DNA of 45,418 bases from assembly GCA_028824415.1 (NCBI GenBank), contig JAPPDX010000091.1:1-45418 (forward strand). Reading direction: 5' to 3'. Positions within the stretch are counted from its first letter, which is position 1. Every line of letters begins with the position of its first letter. Below are positions 34,571 to 45,418 of this stretch, one piece after another. The position numbers and the translations under genes were made by a program. Under the pieces are notes generated by a model. It was not told the origin of the DNA. It did not search any database and worked only from the letters and a program-made list of their open reading frames with translations. This stretch comes from a bacterium. Its GTDB lineage: Bacteria; Actinomycetota; Acidimicrobiia; Acidimicrobiales; CATQHL01.

Positions 34571-36025
34571 TTGAGTCGCGGGGCGAGGCGGCAACGCCTT
34601 GACGCACTGCCTCCTCCGGCGGCGGAGGAGCGGTCCGGCTACCTCGGGTGGCGTGTCCTGAGTCGCCGGTCGCTCATCAAGGGCGGACTCGGCATCGCCG
34701 GGCTTGCGGTGGCCGCACCCTTGCTGGGGGCGTGCAGCAGCCGGGACGAGCGCGGCTCGCGGTCCGGCCCCGATCAGCGGATCCTCATCGTCGGTGCCGG
34801 CGCGGCGGGGTTGGCCGCCGCGGGGGAACTGCAGGCGCGGGGTTTCGAGAACGTGGTCATCCTCGAGGCCAGCGACCGCGTTGGCGGGCGGATCCGGACG
34901 GGCAGCCTTGGCGACGGCGTTCCCGTGGAGTTGGGCGCCACCTGGATACACGGCATCAGGGGCAACCCTGTCCACGACATCGCCCGGCGCCACGGCATCG
35001 CGACCGCTGAGACCGACTACGACAACGAGGTCCGCTACGACGACTCGGGTCGCGAGCTGGCACCGATCTCCGGCCGCCGCTGGCGCGACTACATGGAATC
35101 TGCCTACGACCTGCCCGACGAGACGCTGCTGGAGGTCTTCGAGCGGTTCGCCGCCTCCAACGGCTTCGACGCCGCTGAACGCCGGAATTGGAGGCACGCG
35201 CTGAACTCGATGTTCGAGCAGGAGTTCGGAGCCGACCTCGCAGACCTCTCGATACTCAGCTACGACGGGGGCGGCGAACTGGGTGGTGGCGACGTGGTGT
35301 TCCCCGGGGGCTACAGCCAGATCGTCGACGTCCTGTCCCAGGGCCGGGACATCCGGATCGATGAGGCAGTGGAGATGATCGACTACTCGGGCAGCACGGT
35401 GAGGGTCACCACGCAGTCGGGTGGGGCCTTCGAGGCCGATCGGGTCATCGTCACCGTTCCCCTGGGCGTCCTCAAAGCAGGACTCGTCGCGTTCGAGCCG
35501 GCGCTCCCGGGTCGGGTGCTGCAGGCGATCGACTCCCTGGAGATGGGGGTGCTCAACCGGACGTGCCTGCTCTTCGACGAGGTGTTCTGGAAGCCCGACG
35601 TCGAGTGGATCCAGATCGTCGACGACACACCCGGGCAGTGGAGCGAAACCCTCAACCTCTACCCGTACCTGCACGAGCCGGCGCTGGCCATCTTCAACGC
35701 CGGCAGCTACGGCGCCTCCGTCGAGCAGTACTCCGACGACGAGTTGACGAGGCTGGCCGTCGACACGCTGGCGAGCGTCTTCGGGGACGTGCCCCAACCG
35801 GTCGACTCGCTGAGCACCCGCTGGACGTCGGACCCGTGGACGAGGGGCTCGTACTCCTACGTCCCGGCCGGGGAGTCATTCCGCAGCTACACCGAGCTCG
35901 CCAGGCCGGTTGGCGAGCGACTGTTCCTCGCCGGCGAGGCCACACATGACCGCTACCCCTCCACCGTGCACGGAGCCCTGCTGTCGGGCCGGCGAGCAGC
36001 CCGCCAGATCGCCGAAGCGACCTGA
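34571..36025 (+). CDS. Flavin monoamine oxidase, Tat-type lipoprotein
   Basis: The 484-residue flavin amine oxidase has the dinucleotide motif GAGAAGLAAAG (from residue 75), then E-A-S-D-R-V-G-G-R. It also has GATWIHGIRGNP, GGYSQIVDVL, TVPLGVLKAG and a C-terminal FAGEAT-like LFLAGEATHDRYPSTVHGA, as in polyamine and monoamine oxidases. The N-terminus carries S-R-R-S-L-I-K (31-37), a hydrophobic stretch and LLGAC (51-55): a Tat signal with a lipobox, so folded enzyme is likely exported and lipid-anchored. The start is TTG, with GGAGG 7 nt upstream. It probably deaminates an amine outside the cell, feeding the transporter encoded before it. Confidence 0.92.
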   Translation: MSRGARRQRLDALPPPAAEERSGYLGWRVLSRRSLIKGGLGIAGLAVAAPLLGACSSRDERGSRSGPDQRILIVGAGAAGLAAAGELQARGFENVVILEASDRVGGRIRTGSLGDGVPVELGATWIHGIRGNPVHDIARRHGIATAETDYDNEVRYDDSGRELAPISGRRWRDYMESAYDLPDETLLEVFERFAASNGFDAAERRNWRHALNSMFEQEFGADLADLSILSYDGGGELGGGDVVFPGGYSQIVDVLSQGRDIRIDEAVEMIDYSGSTVRVTTQSGGAFEADRVIVTVPLGVLKAGLVAFEPALPGRVLQAIDSLEMGVLNRTCLLFDEVFWKPDVEWIQIVDDTPGQWSETLNLYPYLHEPALAIFNAGSYGASVEQYSDDELTRLAVDTLASVFGDVPQPVDSLSTRWTSDPWTRGSYSYVPAGESFRSYTELARPVGERLFLAGEATHDRYPSTVHGALLSGRRAARQIAEAT

Positions 36026-36038
36026 GCGGCCGCGCACT

Positions 36039-37574
36039 TCAGCCGATCTCGTCGGGCATTTGGTCCTTGCGGCGGGCGATGTAGTCGCGGAGTTCGGCGT
36101 CGATGGCGTCGTCGACGGGCGGCGGCTCGTAGTCGGCCAGCATCTGCTTCCAGCGGGCGTTGGCCCGCTGGGCTGCGCTCAGGGCCCCCTCCTCGAACCA
36201 CTGCTCGTAGCTGTTGTGGTCCGCCAACTCGGAGCGCCAGAAAGCGGTCTCGAAGTTGGCCAGCGTGTGGGGATTGCCCAGGAAGTGGTCGCCGTGAGCG
36301 TTACTGCGGAAGGCCTCCAGCGCCAGACCGTTGTCGGACGTGTCCACACCCGCCGCGTACACCGACATGGCACCGAGTTGGTCGGCGTCCAGGATGAGCT
36401 TCTCGTAGGACAGCGCCAGGCCGCCCTCGAGCCAGCCGGCGGCGTGCAGCACGAAATTCACCCCGGCCTGCAGCGTGGGCAGCAGCGTGTGAGCCGACTC
36501 GTAGGCGGCCTGGGCATCCGGGGCCTTCGAGGACGTGAACTGGCCACCCGAGCGGAACGGCACCCCCACCCTCCGGGCCAGGGCCGCCATGACGTAGATG
36601 GCCTGGCCGGCCTCGGGCGTGCCGAAGGTGGGCGCGCCGCTGGCCATCGACATGGTGGAGGCGAAGGTGCCGAAGACCACCGGGGCGCCGGGGCGAACCA
36701 GTTGCAGGTAGGCCATGCCCGACAGCGCCTCGGCCAGCGCCTGGGCGGACAGGCCCGCCACGGTCACCGGCGACATCGCCCCGGCCAGGATGAACGGGCT
36801 GATCACGCAGGCCTGGTTGGCCCGGGCGTAGGTGGTGGCCGCACCCAGCATCGTGGCGTCCCAGCGCATCGGCGAGGAGGCGTTGATCAGCGAGGTCATG
36901 ACCGTGCGGTCGGCGAGGTCACCACCGAAGGCGATCCGGGCCATCTCGACGGAGTCGGCGGCCCGCTCGGCGGCGGTCACCGAGCCCATGAACGGCTTGT
37001 CGCTGAAGCGCAGGTGGGCGTACACCATGTCGAGGTGCCGCTTGTTGACCGGCACGTCCACCGGCTCGCACACCGTTCCCCCGCTGTGATGCAGGTGCGG
37101 CAGGGCGTAGGTCAGCTTGACGGCGTTCTGGAAGTCCTCAAGCGTGGCGTAGCGCCTGCCGCGGTCCAGGTCGGTGACGAACGGCGAGCCGTAGTTGGGT
37201 ACGAAGACGGTGGCGTTGCCGCCGATGCGCACGCTGCGGGCCGGGTTGCGGGCGTGCTGGAGGTAGACAGCCGGAGCGTTCTCCCGCACGATCTGCCGGC
37301 ACAGCCCGCGGGGGAAGCGCACCAGCTCGCCGTCGACATCGGCTCCCGCCTCGCGCCATAGCTCCAACGCCAGGGGGAACTCCTGGAAGGCGACACCCAC
37401 CTCGGCGAGCAGCGTCTCGGCCGCCTCCTCGATGCGCACAAGGCCCTCTTCGTCGAGGATCTCCACCGGCGCGCCGCTGCGCTCCAGGTAGGGCGCAACC
37501 ACCGCCTCGGTGGCGGCATGGGCCGCCTGTCGGGCGGCCCGCCCGCCGCCTCTCCGTCTGCGTGGTTCGCTCAT
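36039..37574 (-). CDS. MttB-family (non-pyrrolysine) methyltransferase 1
   Basis: The 511-residue product belongs to the trimethylamine methyltransferase MttB superfamily. An Arg/Gly-rich N-terminus (PRRRRGGGRAAR) leads into the barrel, with ILDEEGLVRIEEAAETLL, SGGTVCEPVDVP, LVRPGAPVVFG, FTSSKAPDAQAAYE and a C-terminal HGDHFLGNPHTL. There is no in-frame stop, so it lacks the UAG-encoded pyrrolysine of MttB itself. Non-Pyl members demethylate glycine betaine, carnitine, proline betaine and similar quaternary amines onto a corrinoid protein. The actual substrate is unknown. AGGTGA lies 6 nt before ATG 37574. It is the last gene of the leftward corrinoid operon. Confidence 0.93.
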   Translation of the reverse strand: MSEPRRRRGGGRAARQAAHAATEAVVAPYLERSGAPVEILDEEGLVRIEEAAETLLAEVGVAFQEFPLALELWREAGADVDGELVRFPRGLCRQIVRENAPAVYLQHARNPARSVRIGGNATVFVPNYGSPFVTDLDRGRRYATLEDFQNAVKLTYALPHLHHSGGTVCEPVDVPVNKRHLDMVYAHLRFSDKPFMGSVTAAERAADSVEMARIAFGGDLADRTVMTSLINASSPMRWDATMLGAATTYARANQACVISPFILAGAMSPVTVAGLSAQALAEALSGMAYLQLVRPGAPVVFGTFASTMSMASGAPTFGTPEAGQAIYVMAALARRVGVPFRSGGQFTSSKAPDAQAAYESAHTLLPTLQAGVNFVLHAAGWLEGGLALSYEKLILDADQLGAMSVYAAGVDTSDNGLALEAFRSNAHGDHFLGNPHTLANFETAFWRSELADHNSYEQWFEEGALSAAQRANARWKQMLADYEPPPVDDAIDAELRDYIARRKDQMPDEIG

Positions 37575-37658
37575 GGGTTCACCTGTCTCGCTGAGTGTGG
37601 TGTGGGGGACATTCGGAAGGCTGCCGCATGCCTCCGCCGGATCGACAAGACACGGTGA

Positions 37659-37730
37659 TGGATTCCGGCCCCGGATCGAGTCCGGGGCAGGCCCTCCGCC
37701 GGAACGACGGCACAGTCACGGAATCCGGCC

Positions 37731-37731
<1 letters not shown>
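37659..37731. repeat. Dispersed palindromic repeat (copy C, variant)
   Basis: GATTCCGGCC and its inverse frame an inner perfect stem GCCCCGGA (37668-37675) / TCCGGGGC (37681-37688). The element fills the spacer between the activator gene and the MttB gene, and its right edge touches the stop of the activator. A hairpin here might stabilise upstream mRNA or lower readthrough into the methyltransferase gene. Confidence 0.65.
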
Positions 37732-39770
<2,039 letters not shown>

Positions 39771-39810
39771 GGCGGGATGTCGGGCCGAGCGCCGGCCGGA
39801 TGTCACGGTG

Positions 39811-39893
39811 CCTGGATTCCGGCCTGCGCCGGAATGACGAGGCCGGTTTGCGCCGGACTGACGAGGCCGGTTTGCGCCGGACGGACGGTTGGG
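39811..39893. repeat. Dispersed palindromic repeat with tandem half-units (copy D)
   Basis: ATTCCGGC (39816-39823) and GCCGGAAT (39828-39835) form a perfect stem around CTGC, followed by two decaying tandem units (GGTTTGCGCCGGACTGACGA and a variant). It has the same core as copies A and B. It lies in the 197-bp spacer between the methyltransferase and activator genes of one operon; nothing else was seen in this spacer. Confidence 0.8.
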
Positions 39894-39967
39894 GCCCGCG
39901 CCGGCATGAGGGGTCGAGAGACCGCCGGGCGCGACCGACCATGGTCTCCGGTCCAGAGGGCGGGTGC

Positions 39968-40870
39968 TCAGGCCGCGCTGCGCCGCCGCCCGCCCCGGCG
40001 CCGGGAGATCCCCGCCCCGAGTGCGCCCATCTCCCGGTGCTCGCCGATCCAGGCCATGCAGTCGCGGTCGTGGCCGGCCAGCACGTCGGCCGCCATGACG
40101 GCGTTCTTCACCTCGGGGTGCAGCGGGTTCATGATCGCCGAGGTCATGCCTGCGCCGATCGCCATGGAGAGGAAGGTGCCGGTGATCACGTGGCGGTTGG
40201 GCAGCCCGAAACTGACGTTGCTGGCACCGCAGGTGGTGTTGACCCGCAACTCCTCCCGGAGACGTCGCACGAGGTGCAGCACCTGTTGTCCCGCCGTCCC
40301 GACGGCGCCGATCGGCATGACGAGCGGATCCACCACCACATCGGAGTGATGGATGCCGTGGTCGGCGGCCCGCTCGACGATCCGGCGGGCCACCTCGAAG
40401 CGAACGTCGGGATCCTCGCTGATCCCGGTCTCGTCGTTGGAGATCGCCACGACGGCGGCGCCGTGACGCTTCACCAGGGGCAGGACCCGCTCCATCACCT
40501 CCTCCTCGCCGGTGACCGAGTTGATGAGCGGCTTGCCGTCGTACACGGTGATGGCCGCCTCGAGGGCTTCGACGATCGAGGAGTCGATCGAGAGCGGGAC
40601 GTCGGTCACCTCCTGCACCAGCTTGATGGCCCGCGTGAGCAGCGCCGGCTCGTCGGCCAGAGGAATCCCGGCGTTGACGTCCAGCACGTGGGCGCCGGCC
40701 GCCACCTGCGCCACCGCATCGGCCTCCACGCGGCTGAAGTCGCCGGCCTTCATCTCCTCGGTCAGGAGCTTGCGGCCGGTGGGATTGATCCGCTCACCGA
40801 TCATCACGAAGGGACGTTCGAACCCGATCACGACTTCTCTGGTGCGGGAACTGATCACAGTCTCGGTCAC
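39968..40870 (-). CDS. Methyl-THF:corrinoid methyltransferase (pterin-binding domain)
   Basis: The 300-residue product is a DHPS-like TIM barrel of the MeTr/AcsE/MetH-folate-domain group. It has FVMIGERINPTGRK, AHVLDVNAGIPLADE, PLSIDSSIVEALEAA, GKPLINSVTGEE and CGASNVSFGLPNR. It would move the methyl group from the corrinoid protein to THF (or back). It replaces the role of MtbA/MtrA found in methanogens and links the MttB proteins to folate metabolism here. The start is GTG 40870, with AGGAGG 8-9 nt upstream and overlapping the previous stop as GTGA. The C-terminus is Arg-rich (SRRRGGRRRSAA). Confidence 0.92.
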   Translation of the reverse strand: MTETVISSRTREVVIGFERPFVMIGERINPTGRKLLTEEMKAGDFSRVEADAVAQVAAGAHVLDVNAGIPLADEPALLTRAIKLVQEVTDVPLSIDSSIVEALEAAITVYDGKPLINSVTGEEEVMERVLPLVKRHGAAVVAISNDETGISEDPDVRFEVARRIVERAADHGIHHSDVVVDPLVMPIGAVGTAGQQVLHLVRRLREELRVNTTCGASNVSFGLPNRHVITGTFLSMAIGAGMTSAIMNPLHPEVKNAVMAADVLAGHDRDCMAWIGEHREMGALGAGISRRRGGRRRSAA

Positions 40871-41289
40871 GTCACTTCCTCCTGGTGCTGCAGTCCTGGG
40901 ACCGGTTCGGCGCCGCCGGCCGGAGGCTCGGCCCGCTCGGGATCCCACCCGCCGGTCTCCACGAAGGTGTCGAGGCGCTCGCGGGGGAACGCCGCCTCCA
41001 ACTCGGCGGCCAGGCGCAGAGCCGCGCCCTCCGGATCGTCGCCGTCGGCGGGGCGGGTGGTGCGCCGCCACTCACCGATGTACTGCGAGGCCGATGACAT
41101 CCCCGCCACCATCGCCGCTCTGTCGATGGCCCGCTGGAAGCGGCGGGGCAGGATGCGTTGGACCCTGTGCTCACCCGACCCCGCGTTCACCTGGGCGGGG
41201 ATGTCACGCCAGCTGATGAGGATGAGATCCCCACCACCATCGCGCCGCCGGCGGCGCCGGCCGCCCGCCGTCTCACCCGGCGTTGTCAT
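40867..41289 (-). CDS. Small PF13769-like protein (misnamed virulence factor family)
   Basis: The 140-residue product has a core, LILISWRDIPAQVNA.. to ..RRFQRAIDRAAMVAG, that I recognise as the small family labelled virulence factor in databases. I recall this family beside MttB/corrinoid genes in other bacteria. An Arg/Gly-rich N-terminus (GGRRRRRRDGGG) precedes the core. No catalytic motif is evident. It is 2 bp from the DUF1638 gene and overlaps the methyltransferase gene by 4 bp, so it is tightly coupled to corrinoid methyl transfer. An accessory or assembly role is a reasonable guess; the family name should not be taken literally. Confidence 0.8.
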   Translation of the reverse strand: MTTPGETAGGRRRRRRDGGGDLILISWRDIPAQVNAGSGEHRVQRILPRRFQRAIDRAAMVAGMSSASQYIGEWRRTTRPADGDDPEGAALRLAAELEAAFPRERLDTFVETGGWDPERAEPPAGGAEPVPGLQHQEEVT

Positions 41290-41291
41290 GC

Positions 41292-41932
41292 TCAGGCCGC
41301 CCGCACGGGGATCGAGCGCCCGGTGCGCAGCGCCGCGGCCAAGCGGTCGTAGCCCGTCACGATCCGCTCATACCGCAGGCCGAGAGCCCCAGCTGCGCGC
41401 CGGGCCTCGGTCTCGAGCCCACCCTCGGGCTCCTGTGCCAAGTGGATCACCCGGGTGTAGTTGCCGAAGTAGGCGTCACGCAGTTCCGGGTGCTTGGCGA
41501 TGCCAAGTCCCTCCAGGATCAGGCGATCGAAGTGGCGCACCAGATAGTCGGTCAGGTAGAAGGTCCCCGGCTCGGCTGCCTGCAACTCGGCGAACACCGC
41601 CGAGCCGGCATACAACTCGTAGCAGTGATCGCCCGGTAGGCGCTCGACTGCCTCCTCGGCACACACCCTGTCGAGCAGGCCTCCGGTCCCGCAGTCCATG
41701 TAGCCCACGAGAATCGTCTCGTAGGTCTCCCGCGCTGCCCGGACCCGTCGCCGCACGGCCTCGGGAATCTGCTCGGGGCGGTTGTGTAGCCGGGCCGGTA
41801 GGCACTCGAAGTCCAGACCGTCCAGGGCGCCGGTGATCTCGGCGAGTTCCCGCGCCAGAGCCCCGCAGGCAATGACCAGGACCCGACCCTGCGGCGGCAT
41901 CGCTGCCGCCTGGCCGGTCACCGTGGGCTCTG

Positions 41933-41936
<4 letters not shown>
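41292..41936 (-). CDS. DUF1638 family protein
   Basis: The 214-residue product matches DUF1638. It has LVIACGALARELAEI at the start, CLPARLHNRPEQIPEAVRRR, and the Cys-containing ILVGYMDCGTGGLLDRVC, then YELYAGSAVF and FYLTDYLVRHFD. Conserved Cys (CGAL, DCGTGG, VCAEE, HCYEL) hint at metal or corrinoid-related redox chemistry, but the function is unknown. Its ATG overlaps the corrinoid-protein stop as ATGA, so it is translated directly after that protein. Co-occurrence with the corrinoid gene makes a role in corrinoid loading or repair worth testing. Confidence 0.9.
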
Positions 41937-42652
<716 letters not shown>

Positions 42653-42793
42653 CGGCGTGTCCTTTCGGAGCCAACCGCGGCGCCCGCTGCGCCGGTCCCG
42701 GCAGCCGGATCCGGCGTCGTGGGCATGCCGCAGGTTTCACCCTTGGCCCGGCCCGATCTGCGGTCCCGCACCACGGTGGCACGATCCAGCTCG

Positions 42794-42829
42794 ATTCCGC
42801 ATTGTGGACCGGAACCGTAATACGGAACG
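42794..42829. promoter_or_regulatory. Operator-like palindrome, site 3 (corrinoid operon promoter)
   Basis: The boxes are TTCCGCATTGTGGAC (42795-42809) and AACCGTAATACGGAA (42813-42827) with a 3-bp spacer, the same architecture as sites 1 and 2; about 26 of 36 positions match site 1. It lies 142 bp upstream of the corrinoid-protein start, inside a 250-bp spacer with no gene. Confidence 0.75.
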
Positions 42830-42882
42830 AATCTACCACAACATGCTGCCCAGTTCCACGGCACGGCAAGGCCCCCCGGAGG

Positions 42883-42896
42883 CCCGCCGCAGCGGG
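42883..42896. terminator. Short hairpin after the second MttB gene
   Basis: CCCGC and GCGGG pair around CGCA, directly after the stop of the leftward gene, and a further GGCC-rich inverted repeat follows towards 42871. There is no T-run. It could separate the upstream MttB unit from the corrinoid operon promoter. Confidence 0.4.
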
Positions 42897-42902
42897 ATTC
42901 GC

Positions 42903-44459
42903 TCAGGTGAAACGCGAGGGCAGGCTGATGGGGAAGGCCTCCCGGATGCGGGCGTCGACCTCGGGGCTCACGTGGTCCGGATAGTGCTCAGACAGAACCT
43001 GCCGGGCCCGGCGATGGGCCACCTGCAGGGCGCTCAGACCTCCGGCATCGGTCCAATTCTCCGGCGAGTCCCGGTCGCCGATGATCGGGTAGACGTACTC
43101 GGTCTGCATGAGTGACAGAGTCTGGGCTGAGCCCAGGAAATGGCCCGGCCCGGCGATCACCTCGGCGATCACCCCGGCCGACAGCGTGGCCTCGTCCACC
43201 TCGATGCCGCGAACGGTGCGGTTGACCGCCCCCATCATGTCGTTGTCGATGACCAGCTGCTCGGGCGAGCACGCCAGCAGGCTGGCCAGCATGCCCGCCG
43301 ACTCGAAAATCAAATTGGCGCCGGCGTTGGCCGCCAGCCCGACCGTGAGGCCCTTCTCGTGGCCCGACTGGGCGTCGGGCACCTTCGAGTCGGTCATGCT
43401 GGCCGGCACGCCCGACGGCAGGCCCATCCAGTTGAGCAGTTGCGCAGCGGCCGCGTTGATGACCGCCTCCTCGCCTGACCCTCCGCTCATCGCGCCCGTG
43501 CGCAGGTCCGAGACGAAGGGCCACATGCCCATGATGCACGGATGGCCGGGGCGAAGCATGTTGACGTTGCACAGCCCGGCGAGGCACTCGGCGAGAGCCT
43601 GTACGAGCGCGCCGGCCAGCGCGGCCGGAGCGGTGGCGCCCGCCTGACCCGCGGAGAGGAGCAGCACAGGCATACCCGTCTCGACCTGAGCCACCATGCA
43701 CTGGTTCGCCTCCTCGGCGAAGCGCATGGGAGGCACCACGAATGTGTTGTAGCCCACTACGAACGGGCGCTTGGCAAACTCACCCGGGCCACCCAGCGCC
43801 AGGTCGAACATCTCCACGGACTCGCGGACGTGGCGCGGGTCGAACCACGCCGAGCCGGAGGGCTTGGACGTCCCGGTCAGGACCGCATAGGCCGTGGAGA
43901 GGTCGAGGTCGCGCGGGTCCTCCAGATCGCGGGCGACGCAGGTACGCCCGAAGAAGTGGACATGCTCGAAGGAATCCACCAGACGGGCGCAGTCGTAGAC
44001 ATCCGCGATGGTCGAGGGGCGGAACCGGTTGGTCTCGAAGTCGTGGATCAGCACAGCCGCGCCGGCTGTCCCGTAGTGCACCCTGTTCCCGCCGACATGG
44101 ATCGACTTGCCGTCGTCGAAGCCATGCCAGATCCACTCCTTGGTCGAGCGCCGGATGCCTTCCTCGATCAGAGCCCGCGGGTAGTGCAGGCGGCCGTCGG
44201 CGTCCAGCCAGCCTCCGGCTTCGGTCACGACCTCGGTGAACTCCGGAATCGGCGTGCCCATGCCGACGTCCTCCAGCAACCGCAGTGCTGTGTCGTAGAT
44301 CTGCTGCATGTCGCTCTCGCGCAGCGGCGCGTACCGGCCACCGGGCATCCCCGGACGCACCGGGCGGGCGTCCGCCGCCGGCGCCGCCTGGCGCTCGGCG
44401 ATGCGCCCGGCCCGGCCGCCACCGCGGCGGCGGGAGCCTCCCCTCGGCTCTCCGGTCAT
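42903..44459 (-). CDS. MttB-family (non-pyrrolysine) methyltransferase 2
   Basis: The 518-residue MttB-superfamily protein has an Arg/Gly-rich N-terminus (GGSRRRGGGRAGR), YDTALRLLEDVGMG, VHYGTAGAAVLIHDF, a GTSKPSGSAWF segment, LRPGHPCIMGMWPF, TDSKVPDAQSGHEKGL and a late GPGHFLGSAQTL. The barrel is uninterrupted, with no UAG. It is only distantly similar to copy 1, so the two probably act on different methylated amines. GGGAGG is 5 nt upstream of ATG 44459; the frame is open farther upstream but without homology. It follows the second dehydrogenase by 58 bp. Confidence 0.93.
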   Translation of the reverse strand: MTGEPRGGSRRRGGGRAGRIAERQAAPAADARPVRPGMPGGRYAPLRESDMQQIYDTALRLLEDVGMGTPIPEFTEVVTEAGGWLDADGRLHYPRALIEEGIRRSTKEWIWHGFDDGKSIHVGGNRVHYGTAGAAVLIHDFETNRFRPSTIADVYDCARLVDSFEHVHFFGRTCVARDLEDPRDLDLSTAYAVLTGTSKPSGSAWFDPRHVRESVEMFDLALGGPGEFAKRPFVVGYNTFVVPPMRFAEEANQCMVAQVETGMPVLLLSAGQAGATAPAALAGALVQALAECLAGLCNVNMLRPGHPCIMGMWPFVSDLRTGAMSGGSGEEAVINAAAAQLLNWMGLPSGVPASMTDSKVPDAQSGHEKGLTVGLAANAGANLIFESAGMLASLLACSPEQLVIDNDMMGAVNRTVRGIEVDEATLSAGVIAEVIAGPGHFLGSAQTLSLMQTEYVYPIIGDRDSPENWTDAGGLSALQVAHRRARQVLSEHYPDHVSPEVDARIREAFPISLPSRFT

Positions 44460-44517
44460 CCGGCCTCCCTTCGGTTCTCGTCGAGCCCCTGCCGATCCGG
44501 CCGGCTCGCTGTTGACG

Positions 44518-45418
44518 TTACGTCCGGGGGGCCCTGTTCTGAGGGTCGTACGCCGCCGCCGGGAGCACGGTGGCAGTGCGACGCTCGCCCAGCATCTCCA
44601 ACTCGAACATCGAGCCTGGCGCCTCGAACTCCGGAGCCACGTAGACGAAGGCCAGGCTGGTGCCCACGGAGTGCCCATAAGCCCCGCTGGTTGCGATCCC
44701 CATGATGTCCTCACCGCCTGGGGCATACGCCGGCTCGTTGCCCCAGGCGTCATTGTCGCCCTCGTCCACCGAGCAGTAGACGAGCGCCCACTGCAGCGGC
44801 TCGGGCCCGTCGCGGCGGGCCAGCGTGGCCTCCTTGCCGACGAAGTCCTTGGAGAAGTCCACGAATCGCTCGATGCGGGCCTCGATGGGGGTGATCTCGG
44901 TGGTGAGCTCCACACCCCAGGCCTTGTAGGCCTTCTCGATGCGCATCACGTTCATGGCGTAGCTGCCGTAGTGGACCATGTCGTGGGGTTCGCCCGCCTC
45001 ACAGATCGCCTCGTACAGTTCGGCCATCCGATCGATGGGACAGTGCAACTCCCAGCCCAACTCCCCCACGTAGGACACCCGCAGCGCCTTGACGGGAACC
45101 CCCGCCACCTCGATCTCCTGGGCGGTCAGCCACCGGAACGACTCGTTACCGAGGTCCGCAGCGGTGAGGGGCGCCAGGACGTCCCGGGTCCGCGGGCCGG
45201 ACAGGCCGAGCAACGCCGTCTCATCGGTGACGTCGTTGACCGTGACGTCGTCGTCCCCCGCGACGTGTTGGGTGAGCCAGTCCCGGTCGTGGCTCTGGCC
45301 CATGATGGCCGAGGAGAGGTAGAAGCGCTCGGGGCCGAGGCGCGTGATCGTCATCTCGCACTCGATGCCGCCCAGCTCGGTCAGCATGTGCACGAGCCGG
45401 ATGCCGCCTTGCCCCGGC
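44518..45418 (-). CDS. GcvT domain of a second dimethylglycine/sarcosine dehydrogenase-like protein, partial
   Basis: The frame runs off the right edge of the window; the first visible codons read PGQGGIRLVHMLTELGGIE. About 300 residues are seen, all from an aminomethyltransferase-like domain: MTITRLGPERFYL, LGLSGPRTRDVLAPL, RVSYVGELGWELHCP, NVMRIEKAYKAWGVELTTEITPIE (split as in GcvT), and a C-terminal barrel with GIATSGAYGHSVGTSLAFVYV. The likely full protein has an N-terminal FAD domain beyond the window (inference from family layout). It precedes MttB 2 on the same strand and probably handles the product of that enzyme. Confidence 0.88.
   Translation of the reverse strand, partial: PGQGGIRLVHMLTELGGIECEMTITRLGPERFYLSSAIMGQSHDRDWLTQHVAGDDDVTVNDVTDETALLGLSGPRTRDVLAPLTAADLGNESFRWLTAQEIEVAGVPVKALRVSYVGELGWELHCPIDRMAELYEAICEAGEPHDMVHYGSYAMNVMRIEKAYKAWGVELTTEITPIEARIERFVDFSKDFVGKEATLARRDGPEPLQWALVYCSVDEGDNDAWGNEPAYAPGGEDIMGIATSGAYGHSVGTSLAFVYVAPEFEAPGSMFELEMLGERRTATVLPAAAYDPQNRAPRT

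Noticed and set aside
32987..35797. Over 900-codon open frame on the minus strand across the MFS and amine oxidase genes
   Set aside because: It lies antisense to two well-supported genes; the translation is repetitive Gly/Arg/Gln/His with no family match.
42653..42902. Cobalamin riboswitch upstream of the corrinoid operon
   Set aside because: I found no B12-box-like conserved core; the region holds the palindromic operator and GC hairpins only.

Overview
The window is dense, GC-rich (roughly 70% by eye) bacterial chromosome with frequent GTG/TTG starts, short overlaps between genes and lipobox/Tat-type secretion signals. Gene content (LLM flavin oxidoreductase, SDRs, P450, CocE-type hydrolase, IclR regulator, non-pyrrolysine MttB proteins) points to an actinomycete, plausibly of the Acidimicrobiia type; this is inference, since no rRNA or tRNA is present. 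No gap between genes exceeds 300 bp, and no CRISPR array, insertion sequence or phage module was seen.

Layout: 1-12.2 kb holds assorted catabolic genes: a truncated VOC protein, a degenerate class II aldolase, a small protein made of 11-residue repeats, two SDRs, a CocE/NonD hydrolase, a membrane-anchored FMN glutamate-synthase-like protein overlapping a YHYH protein, an AlkD-like protein, an alpha/beta hydrolase, and a crotonase overlapping an acyl-CoA ligase. 12.4-20.0 kb is a peptide-type ABC importer operon with three tandem lipoprotein binding proteins, a relic of another copy, and two permeases, but no ATPase. 20.0-23.5 kb carries a P450, an integral membrane protein and a luciferase-like monooxygenase.

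The most interesting part is 23.6-45.4 kb, a one-carbon/methylated-amine module. Formate-THF ligase and a MetF-like reductase run left, and a dimethylglycine/sarcosine dehydrogenase-like flavoprotein with its own ETF pair runs right from a shared promoter region. Next come an IclR regulator, a GFA-family protein, an MFS transporter and a Tat-type amine oxidase. A leftward operon then encodes a corrinoid protein, DUF1638, a small protein of the misnamed virulence-factor family, a methyl-THF:corrinoid methyltransferase, a [2Fe-2S] corrinoid activator (RACo type) and an MttB-family methyltransferase. A second MttB and a second, truncated, dehydrogenase lie upstream. Together these could take methyl groups from a quaternary amine (for example glycine betaine) to a corrinoid and then to THF, oxidise the remaining N-methyl groups through flavoprotein plus ETF, and recover ATP as formate is released. 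FolD and the terminal steps are not in the window.

A 36-bp imperfect palindrome (two 15-bp TTCC-N7-GGAA-like boxes 3 bp apart) recurs at three promoter regions of this module (27211, 33083, 42794). It is the best candidate for the operator of the local IclR protein and suggests that the module is one regulon.
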